Shown here piece after piece: positions 8,883 through 15,716 of a DNA stretch of 15,716 bases; the stretch's first letter is position 1; the number at the start of each line of letters is the position of its first letter. Both the position numbers and the translations under genes were made by a program. The notes beneath the pieces were generated by a model that saw only the letters and a program-made list of their open reading frames with translations, was not told the DNA's origin and ran no database searches. The stretch is from Firmicutes bacterium CAG:582 (GTDB lineage Bacteria; Bacillota_I; Bacilli_A; RF39; UBA660). Location of the stretch: assembly GCA_000435515.1 (NCBI GenBank), contig FR884166.1:1-15716 (forward strand). The letters are read 5' to 3'.

Positions 8883-8922
8883 CTTGCAAAATAAAAACAT
8901 ATGTAGTAATATGTATTTAGAG

Positions 8923-8941
8923 ATGCAATATTGCATACAAT
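8923..8941 (+). promoter_or_regulatory. 14-bp perfect palindrome abutting a -10 box
   Basis: ATGCAATATTGCAT (8923-8936) is its own reverse complement. It overlaps TACAAT (8936-8941), a good -10 box that would start transcription at about 8948 (GGGAACA). No clear -35 box lies 17 bases upstream. The palindrome could be an operator for the RNA described next. Confidence 0.4.
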
Positions 8942-8947
8942 AAAAAA

Positions 8948-9173
8948 GGGAACATTCAGTAAAGCTAAGCTGAATGTCTACCCAAAATATGGTTTGACAC
9001 TTATCTTTGCATATGAGTGCCGTTTTTATTTATAGGGGACATTTGGCTTTTTTATGTTGATTGTCACTGTGGAATTGGAGGACACTCTATGTTAGATTGT
9101 CTATTTTTTATTGCTAGTACCAATAATTTGATAGTGATGCGTTTAAGGAACTTTATAACAAAGTTCCTTTTTT
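8948..9173 (+). ncRNA. Candidate structured RNA with two exclusive folds, between rpoC and polC
   Basis: I do not recognise a known RNA family here, but the stretch is rich in pairing. A 5' hairpin forms from ACATTCAG (8952-8959) and CTGAATGT (8970-8977), flanked by GGG 8948-8950 and CCC 8981-8983. The same 3' strand (8969-8983) can instead pair with 9035-9047 in a 13-bp helix with one two-base bulge. That helix is followed at once by six T (9048-9053), as in an attenuator. Inside it lies a 7-bp hairpin, 8998-9004 with 9013-9019. A second module pairs 9062-9070 with 9131-9139 and encloses a small hairpin, TTATTG (9108-9113) with CAATAA (9121-9126). A strong terminator closes the region. It could be one RNA of ~226 nt, or one of ~106 nt ending at 9053. 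This is a fold seen by eye, not a family match. Confidence 0.42.
9145..9173 (+). terminator. Strong intrinsic terminator before polC
   Basis: AAGGAACTTT (9145-9154) and AAAGTTCCTT (9160-9169) form a perfect 10-bp stem with a 5-base loop and a run of six T (9168-9173). Since rpoC already has a candidate terminator about 290 bases upstream, this one implies a separate transcript ending here. Confidence 0.85.
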
Positions 9174-9249
9174 GTTATTAAGTTTTTCTTTGCATAAAAA
9201 ATACTATTAAAAAGTTTATAAATCGGTTTAGTTTTAATGATATTTATTG

Positions 9250-9255
9250 TATAAT
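9250..9255 (+). promoter_or_regulatory. -10 box of the polC promoter
   Basis: A perfect TATAAT lies 27 bases before the polC ATG, downstream of the terminator. The -35 at 17-base spacing (TTTAGT, 9227-9232) is weak. AGGATG (9269-9274) is the ribosome site, seven bases before ATG 9282. Confidence 0.6.
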
Positions 9256-9281
9256 AATTCATATAGGTAGGATGTGGCTTC

Positions 9282-12200
9282 ATGGATGAAAAACTAATAA
9301 ACTTTTTTAAATTAATCAATTATAATGATGTACTTGCATTTGAAAATGCTAAGTTTAAAGAAATGGCAATAAGGGATAATGGAACAACATGGATTATTAG
9401 AATTAATGCAAAAGAACTTATTCCTGTAAAATCAATGATGAATTTGATTACTTTATGTAAGGATGGAATAAATGATGTTAAATCTATTGTTATCGAGATG
9501 AATTATGAGGTGTTACCAAGTCAATTAATTCTTGAGTATTTCTTATATTTTTTAGATGAGGTAATAAACAATTACCCAAGTTTGAGTGGAATAAATAAAG
9601 ATTCCATTGATATTGATGATGATATTATTTTAATAGAAGTTACAAGTAAAAATGAAGAGGCAACTTTAAAAAAAGAAGTGAAGAAAATTTTAAATCGTAT
9701 GGATACTCTTGGTATACATGGAATAGATGCTTCTTTTAAAATAAATGAAGAAGAGAAAAAGAATATTAAAGAAAAAATAGAAGCTGCTAAAGAAAATGTT
9801 GTTATTCCAACAAAAGTGGTTGTCGAAGATAAACCAAAATGGACACCTAAGAAAAAAGTTGAATATCAAAGAGAAGGTATTGTTTCTATTGCTTCAATTG
9901 AAAAAGAAGAAAATGCTGTAAATTTGGAAGCTTACATTTTTTCTACAGACTTCAGTGTTTTAAAGAAAAAAGATGGTAATCCATTATATTTAGTAACTTT
10001 GAAAATAAGTGATAATACATCAAGTATACTTGCTAAAACTTTTGCAAGTGACGAAGAAGAGTTTAATAAATATGGAAAAGAATTAAAATCTGGTAAATGG
10101 TATCATTTTATTGGTCAAGTTAGAGATGATTCTTTTGCACATGATTTGGTTTTTCAATTTAGAAGTTATGAAGAAATTGATGATCCTACTATTAAGCGAA
10201 AAGATGAAGAAATTGAAAAAAGATGTGAACTTCATGCACATACAATGATGAGTCAAATGGATGGTGTTTGTGATGAAGTTGCTCTAGTGAAGCGTGCAAT
10301 GGAATATGGTCATAAAGGTATTGCTATAACCGATCATGATTGCTGTCAATCATTTCCACATGTGTTTGATACAGTTACAAAATTCAATAAAGGAAGAAAA
10401 AAAGACCTTGATGCTAAGATTAAAGAAAATGAAGAAACCCTTGAAAATATTAAAAGTTCAGGAAATCAAGAAGGAATAGAAGAGTTAGAAAAGTATATTG
10501 AAAGTTTAAAAGAAGAAAAGAAAAATTTTGTTCCATTTAAAGCTGGATATGGTGTAGAACTTGAGATGACTGAAAGCAAACTTAACGTTGTTTTCAATCC
10601 AAATGATGAACTAATTGAAGATAATACATTTGTTATATTCGATACAGAAACAACAGGTTTTAACCCTGGTTTAAGTGATTCTATGATTGAAATTGGTGCA
10701 GTAAAACTTAAAAATGGTGAAGTTGTTGATAGATTTGATGAACTTATTAATCCAGGACGTCATATAGATGAATCAATTACAAGAGTTACTAATATAAGTG
10801 ATGATGACGTTAAAGATGCTGATAATGAAGAAAATGTCATAAAACGTTTTAAAGAATGGATTGGTTCTTTACCTTTAGTAGCCCACAATGCTAGATTCGA
10901 TAAAAACATGTTAGATATGGCATATTATAAATATAATTTAGGAAAATTAGAAAATCCAATTATTGATACTTTAATGTTATCGAGAGTAGTAAACCGTGAA
11001 CTTAAAAAACACAGTTTAAAAGCTTTAGGTAAATTTTATGGTATTGATACTGGTGAGGCGGAAGATGAAGAACAAAGTGATACAGCTCTTCCATCTGGAA
11101 GTTTTAAATTTGATGATGAAGATGGAGAAAAGATTGAAGATGTTTTAGTTGATTCTGAATCTATTTTGAAAGTTCAAAGCGAAGAATATTTGGATAATGA
11201 TATTACAACGGAAAGTAAAGTAACTAAGGTTAGAAATACTTATTATCTTCCAACAATTTATAAGAAGAGTAAAACGGAAAAGTGTGAAATTGAAGTTAAA
11301 TTTAAGGATGGAAGTGTAATAAAACGTGATTTTACCCTTCATCCAGCAGAAAATGCTTGTGTTATAAATTATGCAAGTACTTTTGGTGAAAAAGAAATAC
11401 CGGTAACTATCTATGTTGGACAACACCATGGTGCAGATGTCGACTCAGAAAATACTGGATATATATTTAATAAGATGTTAAAACAAATTGAAGGTTTAAC
11501 TAAAATATCTGAATTAAATGATCTTTATAAACTTGAAGATGTTGCTTTTAGAAATGATCATAAGAAACTTGGTAATATTGCTGAATTATGTTCATATAAA
11601 AACTATGTAATTCCGGCTGAAGAGGATAAAACATATGAAGATAAAGATTATCCTTTCTTGAAATATGATAATAAGAATTATGTATGGAAATTCCCTTGGT
11701 GTAAAGATGATTTCTTGCAAATGTATGAAAATATTCCTGGTAAAACATTTACAGAAAATCTTGCTAATATTTATGATTTTACAAAGCACGTTACTTTCAT
11801 TGCTAAAAATAAAGTTGGTTTAAAAAATATGTTTAAACTTATCAGTTTTGCTAATACGAATTTTATTGAAAGAAATGCTAAAATACCAAGAAAACTAATA
11901 AATGAGTATCGTGAAGGAATTTTAGTTGGTTCGGCTTGTTTAAATGGTGAAATTTTTAATCTTGCTTTAACAAGATGCGAAGAAGATTTAATTGAAGCAA
12001 TGAAATTCTATGATTATATTGAAATTCAACCAATTGATAACTATAAACACTTGCTTAAAAATCATGATATATCTAATATGGATGATTTAAAACTTGCAAT
12101 AAGAAAAATTATTAAATGCGCTAAAAGTATTGGAAAAATGATTGTTGCAACATCTGATGTACATAATATTGATCCACAAGATTTAATCAGTAGAGAAATA

Positions 12201-15026
12201 ATTGTTAATCAAAATGTTCCAGGAAAAGGAAGGCATCCGTTAGCTAGATATTTAAAAGGCGATTATAAAGTTAATGTTAATAAAGAAAACATTGAACATG
12301 CTATAAAACAAGCACATGATAAAGGGCATGATTTAACAAGCGTAGATATAAAAGTTTTAAAATATATTTATGCACTAACCAATGTAAAAAATGTGGAAAT
12401 TACGTCTAATAATTTGGCTTTAGTTTATGCGATTGATAAAAATAATCAAGATGAGGCTGCTGCTAAAACAAGTTTTGAAGAAAAGAAGTATATGATAGAT
12501 TCTTCTTTAAGAAAATTACAAATAGCTGGTTTAGTGAGCGTTAATTATGTTAATGGAACTTATTCACTTTTATGCAAATATACTAAAAGTGAAATTCCTA
12601 AAATGGGACATATTCCTAATCAATTCTTTAGAACTACAAGAGAGATGTTAGATGAATTTGCATGGTTAAATGATCGAGATTTAATTCATGAAATAGTTAT
12701 TGAGAATCCAAATAAAATAATTGATATGTTAGAAGAGATTGAAGTAGTAGTTTATCCTGATAAACCATATTCTCCAATAATTGAACATTCTCAAGAAACA
12801 TGTCGTGATCTTGTATTTGATAAAGCTCATAGTATGTATGGAGATCCACTTCCTGCTAATATTGAGGAGCGTATTGCTCAAGAATTCTATGGAGATAAAA
12901 TTAATGTATTAGTTCAAGAAAAAATTGATATTGAACATCCGGAAATGAGTGAAGAAGAGAAAAAAGCAATATTTACTCCAACACTTCATGATGTAATAAT
13001 GAGTGGATATGATGGAGTAGTTAATTTAAAAAAAGAACAAGTTAAAAGACTTAGTGATAAAGAATTAACTGATGAAGAGGCTATAGAAGAGGCAAAAGCT
13101 CAGCTAACAGGAATTATTGGTGGAGGATTTGACGTTATTTATTTGATAGCTCAAAAACTTGTTAAACACTCAAATGATGATGGATATTTAGTTGGATCAC
13201 GTGGTTCAGTTGGTTCTTCATTTGTTGCCAGTATGATGGGTATTACAGAATGTAATGGTCTTCCAGCACATTATTATTGTCCAAATTGTCAATATAGTGA
13301 ATTTAATGATAAAGAAGGTCGTCCTTATTCTGAAAATTATCCAAGTGGATTCGATTTACCCGAAACTAATTGCCCAAAATGTGGAACTCAAATGATTCAC
13401 CAAGGAAATGACATGCCATTTGCAACATTCTTAGGATTTGCTGGAGAAAAAGTTCCTGATATAGACCTTAACTTCTCAGGAGATAATCAAGCAAGTGCCC
13501 ATGAATATACTAAAGTTTTATTTGGTACTGATAATGTTTATCGTGCTGGAACTATTGGTACGGTTGCTGACAAAACTGCTTTTGGTTATGTTCAAGGTTA
13601 TTATGAAGACGAAATGTATAATGAGTTAAGTATTGAATGTGCATGTTTCGGTCTTTCAGTAACGGGTAAAGACGAACTTAAGAAAAAAGGCTTGGTTAAG
13701 TCATTTATCCGTATACCAGAGATTGAAAGAATGGCAGTAGGATGTACGGGAGTTAAAAGAACAACTGGTCAACATCCAGGTGGAATCGTAGTTGTTCCAG
13801 GATATAAAGACATTTGGGATTTTACACCATTTCAATACCCAGCTGATGATCCAACAGTTGCTTGGAGAACTACACACTTTGATTATCACGCGATTGATGC
13901 TGACCTTTTAAAACTTGATATACTTGGACACGATGATCCGACTGTATTAAAAATGTTACAAGATCTTTCAGGTATTGATGTCACTAAAATCGATTTAGGT
14001 GATCGTGATACTATGAAAATATTTACTGGTCCAGAGGTTTTAGGAGTAGAAAAAACTCGTCTTAGAGGTTTAACAAGTAAAGATGGAGTTAAATATTGTC
14101 CAACGGGAACTCTTGGAGTACCTGAATTTGGAACATCTTTCTTACTTGGAATGCTAGAAGAAACAAAACCAACAACATTTGCTGAACTTATTAAGATATC
14201 TGGTCTTTCACATGGTACTGATGTATGGTTAGGCAATGCAAGAGATTTGTGTACACCGGATGAAAACGGAAATATTCAAGTTCCATTTAAAAATGTTATA
14301 GGATGTCGTGATGATATCATGGTTAACTTGATTCAATGGGGAGTCCCAGCAGGAAAAGCCTTCAAAATAATGGAATTTGTTCGTAAAGGAAAGCCAAGTA
14401 AAGATCCTGCAACTTGGGCAGAACATGCGGCTTTTTTAAGAGAATATAATATTCCAGAATGGTATATTGAATCATGTAGGAAAATAAAATACATGTTCCC
14501 AAAGGCACATGCTACAGCCTACGTTACAAGTGCATTTAGAATTGCTTGGTTTAAAGTTCATCATCCAATTTGGTATTATTGTGCATACCTTTCTATAAGA
14601 AGAGATGCATTTGATATTGCCTCAATGATTAGAGGAGAAAATGCGATAAGAGAGAAAATTGATGAAATCGATGCTAAAGGAAATTTAGCAAGTAACAAAG
14701 AAACTGATACGCGTGATACTTTGTGTATCTGCCTTGAAGCAGCAGCAAGAGGCATATACTTTAAAAATATTGATATTGAAAAAAGTGATGCTAAAAAGTT
14801 TGTGATTACGGAAGATGGAAAAGGTTTAATTATTCCTTTCTGTGCATTAGATGGACTTGGAGAAAACGTTGCCAAAGAAATAATTAAAGCAAGAGAAGAC
14901 GCTCCATTTATTTCCCAAGAAGATTTACAAAAACGCGGAAAAGTAAATGGTTCTTCAATAGAAAAGCTTAAAGCTTTAGGATGTTTAGATGGCTTAAGTG
15001 AGTCTAATCAATTATCGTTATTTTAA
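9282..15026 (+). CDS. polC: DNA polymerase III alpha subunit, PolC type, enlarged by several insertions
   Basis: This is the Gram-positive replicative polymerase with its own proofreading exonuclease, 1914 residues against about 1440 in B. subtilis. In order: N-terminal domain 1-195; OB fold from ~198; PHP part 1 with HAH 318-320 and DHD 351-353; DEDDh exonuclease with Asp454, Glu456, Asp540, His716 and Asp721 all present; PHP part 2; palm with GSRGSVGSS from 1305, a zinc site (Cys1333, Cys1336, Cys1364, Cys1367) and catalytic Asp1393, Asp1395 and Asp1546; and a C-terminal clamp-binding QLSLF. Extra segments compared with my recollection of B. subtilis PolC lie near 371-416 (charged, coiled-coil-like), 592-712 (inside the exonuclease), 765-830, 990-1112 (winged-helix-like), 1203-1272 and 1441-1475. 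All catalytic residues remain, so it should be the working polymerase. Confidence 0.97.
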   Translation: MDEKLINFFKLINYNDVLAFENAKFKEMAIRDNGTTWIIRINAKELIPVKSMMNLITLCKDGINDVKSIVIEMNYEVLPSQLILEYFLYFLDEVINNYPSLSGINKDSIDIDDDIILIEVTSKNEEATLKKEVKKILNRMDTLGIHGIDASFKINEEEKKNIKEKIEAAKENVVIPTKVVVEDKPKWTPKKKVEYQREGIVSIASIEKEENAVNLEAYIFSTDFSVLKKKDGNPLYLVTLKISDNTSSILAKTFASDEEEFNKYGKELKSGKWYHFIGQVRDDSFAHDLVFQFRSYEEIDDPTIKRKDEEIEKRCELHAHTMMSQMDGVCDEVALVKRAMEYGHKGIAITDHDCCQSFPHVFDTVTKFNKGRKKDLDAKIKENEETLENIKSSGNQEGIEELEKYIESLKEEKKNFVPFKAGYGVELEMTESKLNVVFNPNDELIEDNTFVIFDTETTGFNPGLSDSMIEIGAVKLKNGEVVDRFDELINPGRHIDESITRVTNISDDDVKDADNEENVIKRFKEWIGSLPLVAHNARFDKNMLDMAYYKYNLGKLENPIIDTLMLSRVVNRELKKHSLKALGKFYGIDTGEAEDEEQSDTALPSGSFKFDDEDGEKIEDVLVDSESILKVQSEEYLDNDITTESKVTKVRNTYYLPTIYKKSKTEKCEIEVKFKDGSVIKRDFTLHPAENACVINYASTFGEKEIPVTIYVGQHHGADVDSENTGYIFNKMLKQIEGLTKISELNDLYKLEDVAFRNDHKKLGNIAELCSYKNYVIPAEEDKTYEDKDYPFLKYDNKNYVWKFPWCKDDFLQMYENIPGKTFTENLANIYDFTKHVTFIAKNKVGLKNMFKLISFANTNFIERNAKIPRKLINEYREGILVGSACLNGEIFNLALTRCEEDLIEAMKFYDYIEIQPIDNYKHLLKNHDISNMDDLKLAIRKIIKCAKSIGKMIVATSDVHNIDPQDLISREIIVNQNVPGKGRHPLARYLKGDYKVNVNKENIEHAIKQAHDKGHDLTSVDIKVLKYIYALTNVKNVEITSNNLALVYAIDKNNQDEAAAKTSFEEKKYMIDSSLRKLQIAGLVSVNYVNGTYSLLCKYTKSEIPKMGHIPNQFFRTTREMLDEFAWLNDRDLIHEIVIENPNKIIDMLEEIEVVVYPDKPYSPIIEHSQETCRDLVFDKAHSMYGDPLPANIEERIAQEFYGDKINVLVQEKIDIEHPEMSEEEKKAIFTPTLHDVIMSGYDGVVNLKKEQVKRLSDKELTDEEAIEEAKAQLTGIIGGGFDVIYLIAQKLVKHSNDDGYLVGSRGSVGSSFVASMMGITECNGLPAHYYCPNCQYSEFNDKEGRPYSENYPSGFDLPETNCPKCGTQMIHQGNDMPFATFLGFAGEKVPDIDLNFSGDNQASAHEYTKVLFGTDNVYRAGTIGTVADKTAFGYVQGYYEDEMYNELSIECACFGLSVTGKDELKKKGLVKSFIRIPEIERMAVGCTGVKRTTGQHPGGIVVVPGYKDIWDFTPFQYPADDPTVAWRTTHFDYHAIDADLLKLDILGHDDPTVLKMLQDLSGIDVTKIDLGDRDTMKIFTGPEVLGVEKTRLRGLTSKDGVKYCPTGTLGVPEFGTSFLLGMLEETKPTTFAELIKISGLSHGTDVWLGNARDLCTPDENGNIQVPFKNVIGCRDDIMVNLIQWGVPAGKAFKIMEFVRKGKPSKDPATWAEHAAFLREYNIPEWYIESCRKIKYMFPKAHATAYVTSAFRIAWFKVHHPIWYYCAYLSIRRDAFDIASMIRGENAIREKIDEIDAKGNLASNKETDTRDTLCICLEAAARGIYFKNIDIEKSDAKKFVITEDGKGLIIPFCALDGLGENVAKEIIKAREDAPFISQEDLQKRGKVNGSSIEKLKALGCLDGLSESNQLSLF

Positions 15027-15060
15027 AAGGAATTAGCTTATAACTAATTCCTTTTCTTTT
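15025..15060. terminator. Bidirectional terminator between convergent polC and the regulator gene
   Basis: AAAAGGAATTAG (15025-15036) pairs perfectly with CTAATTCCTTTT (15044-15055) around a 7-base loop. On the plus strand it is followed by CTTTTTC; on the minus strand it is followed by AAAATAACG, so the minus-strand T-run is carried by the stem base. The polC stop and the regulator stop both fall at or in the stem. Confidence 0.82.
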
Positions 15061-15287
15061 TCATTTTCAGTATTAATGGTTTCTATTTTGCTAGTTAATC
15101 CTAGTATATAGTCTGCGGAGATATTATAAAATTGACATAACTTTATCAAATATGTAACGGGCATAACATTGATACCTTTTTCATATCTAGCATATTGTTG
15201 TTGTTTTATTCCTAAATAAGCAGCAATCTCTTTTTGAGTTATATTTTTAATGTCTCTTAACCACTTCATTCTGTCTGTATAATACAT
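15033..15287 (-). CDS. Small XRE-family (Cro/C1-type) helix-turn-helix regulator
   Basis: The 84-residue protein is essentially one DNA-binding domain. LRDIKNITQKEIAAYLGIKQ at residues 10-29 holds helices 1-2, followed by recognition-helix residues QQYARYEKGIN and the typical tail NISADYILGLTSK. A short charged C-terminus (NTENEKEKEL) follows, with no extra sensor domain. The ATG at 15287 is supported by AGGTGA (minus strand, 15299-15294), six bases upstream. A second Met at residue 7 is less likely. It is divergent from the surface-protein gene at 15595 and convergent with polC. A perfect dyad in its own upstream region suggests autoregulation, and it is a candidate controller of the neighbouring surface gene. 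The target is unknown. Confidence 0.88.
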   Translation of the reverse strand: MYYTDRMKWLRDIKNITQKEIAAYLGIKQQQYARYEKGINVMPVTYLIKLCQFYNISADYILGLTSKIETINTENEKEKELVIS

Positions 15288-15331
15288 AATAATTCACCTA
15301 CAATATAATTAGCAAATTAAATAAAATAAAA

Positions 15332-15345
15332 GTTCAAAATTGAAC
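15332..15345. promoter_or_regulatory. Operator-like dyad GTTCAA-AA-TTGAAC upstream of the XRE gene
   Basis: Perfect 6-bp half-sites with a 2-base centre lie 45 bases upstream of the regulator ATG. On the minus strand the TTGAAC half-site can serve as a -35 box, with GCTAAT (15313-15308) 18 bases on as a weak -10. Binding by the small regulator here would shut off its own promoter. This is inferred from position and symmetry only. Confidence 0.35.
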
Positions 15346-15359
15346 ACATATGTTGTATA

Positions 15360-15421
15360 AAAATGAATATTAAGCTATAATTATTATAGTATGCACACAC
15401 CACTATAATAAAATTCATTTT
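15360..15421. repeat. Long imperfect A/T-rich inverted repeat in the divergent region
   Basis: TATTATAGT (15382-15390) pairs with ACTATAATA (15402-15410) around an 11-base loop, and AAAATGAAT (15360-15368) pairs with ATTCATTTT (15413-15421) outside it. A 13-base bulge lies on the left side. No strong T-run suits a terminator. Apart from this dyad, its neighbours and the promoter region near 15519-15563, I see no gene or RNA in 15288-15594. Confidence 0.4.
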
Positions 15422-15518
15422 TAATTTTGTCATTATTGTTAAATTATTATACTTTGATAAAATAAACAAAAAAATTTTTACAGATAAATTGGTCTAATTT
15501 TTTTTTACAATAAATTAT

Positions 15519-15549
15519 ACGATTTTTTTCAAATTGACTTGAAAATCGT
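15519..15549. promoter_or_regulatory. Dyad surrounding the -35 box of the right-end surface gene
   Basis: ACGA (15519-15522) and TTTTCAA (15526-15532) are complementary to TTGAAAA (15539-15545) and TCGT (15546-15549), with a 3-base offset on the left. The -35 hexamer TTGACT sits at the centre. A repressor bound here would block the promoter. Confidence 0.4.
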
Positions 15550-15563
15550 GGGGGGGGTATTAT
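15534..15563 (+). promoter_or_regulatory. Promoter with a G8 tract in the spacer, driving the right-end surface gene
   Basis: TTGACT (15534-15539) and TATTAT (15558-15563) are separated by 18 bases, of which the last eight (15550-15557) are all G. Runs of eight G are rare in DNA this poor in GC. Each G gained or lost shifts the spacer by one; seven G would give the ideal 17. This arrangement is known from phase-variable promoters such as Neisseria porA. TATAAA at 15561 is an alternative -10, but at 21-base spacing. Confidence 0.6.
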
Positions 15564-15594
15564 AAAATAAAAATAGAAAGATAGATGATGCAAA

Positions 15595-15716
15595 ATGAAG
15601 AAAACGACAATACTTATAATAGTAGTTTTATTTATGGTAATAGGATATGCAGCATATAATACAACAATAAATATATATGGAAATGGAAAGTTAGCAGAAA
15701 ACCTAAGTGATTTTAA
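15595..15716 (+). CDS. N-terminus of an exported surface protein (3' partial)
   Basis: Forty codons are visible before the window ends. MKK is followed by an uninterrupted hydrophobic stretch TILIIVVLFMVIGYAAY (residues 4-21), then NTTINIYGNGKLAENLSDF. This is a short signal peptide or signal anchor leading into a Thr/Asn-rich strand. It resembles the N-termini of pilin-like/TasA-like exported proteins of gut Bacillota, the class I also infer for the gene at the left edge. Codons are A-ending, as in that gene. The ribosome site is poor: only AGAAAG at 15575-15580, about 14 bases upstream of the ATG. Expression is probably set by the poly-G promoter about 35 bases upstream. Confidence 0.65.
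   Translation, partial: MKKTTILIIVVLFMVIGYAAYNTTINIYGNGKLAENLSDF

Noticed and set aside
8994..8999. TTGACA as a promoter -35 box
   Set aside because: The base at 17-base spacing begins GTGCCG, with no -10 box; the hexamer lies inside the candidate RNA fold.
10371..10560. Frameshift or gene fusion as the reason for the long PolC
   Set aside because: The frame is continuous from 9282 to 15026, all conserved blocks are in order with catalytic residues kept, and the extra length is spread over several insertions.
13886..14236. 116-codon minus-strand open frame, and other minus-strand frames inside rpoB and polC
   Set aside because: They lie antisense to strongly conserved coding sequence, have no ribosome sites or recognisable domains, and their residue patterns are shadows of the sense codons.
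15375..15389. CTATAAT-T-ATTATAG dyad as a separate operator
   Set aside because: It is pure A/T-type symmetry likely by chance in this composition, and it overlaps the larger inverted repeat already listed.
1..15716. CRISPR arrays, insertion sequences, tRNA or rRNA genes
   Set aside because: I saw no regularly spaced direct repeats, no transposase frames and no tRNA or rRNA signature sequences.

Overview
The window is low-GC DNA using the standard code: genes end in TAA or TAG, and Trp is TGG. It carries rpoB and rpoC with Bacillota-type features and a PolC-type replicative polymerase. This points to Bacillota, probably an uncultured gut Bacilli or Mollicutes-relative. The lineage is inferred from gene content and composition only.

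Layout. (1) 1-647: the 3' part of an exported, pilin-like or TasA-like surface protein. Its last ~130 coding bases are GC-rich, strongly depleted in A and cysteine-rich, which looks like a diversified variable region. A 9-bp hairpin and then an intrinsic terminator follow. (2) 846-1442: a YbxB/RsmC-like rRNA methyltransferase with its own promoter. (3) 1530-8869: rpoB and rpoC, translationally coupled through TAATG, with an added strong promoter in front of rpoB. (4) 8870-9281: a gene-free stretch holding what looks like an independent structured RNA with two mutually exclusive folds and a strong terminator. (5) 9282-15026: polC, about 470 residues longer than usual because of several insertions. 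(6) 15033-15287, minus strand: a small XRE-family regulator convergent with polC, sharing a bidirectional terminator. (7) 15288-15594: a regulatory region of dyads and a promoter whose spacer carries a run of eight G. (8) 15595 to the end: the N-terminus of a second exported surface protein.

The middle holds transcription (RpoB, RpoC) and replication (PolC) core genes plus a ribosome-modification gene. In most Bacillota, rplJ-rplL precede ybxB-rpoB-rpoC, and rpsL-rpsG-fusA-tuf follow. Here both flanks are replaced. The ends carry surface-protein genes with an A-ending codon style unlike the core genes, and each carries a plausible variability device: a possible retroelement-type variable region on the left and a poly-G promoter on the right. 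RpoB also has Asp at the position equivalent to E. coli His526, which predicts natural rifampicin resistance.
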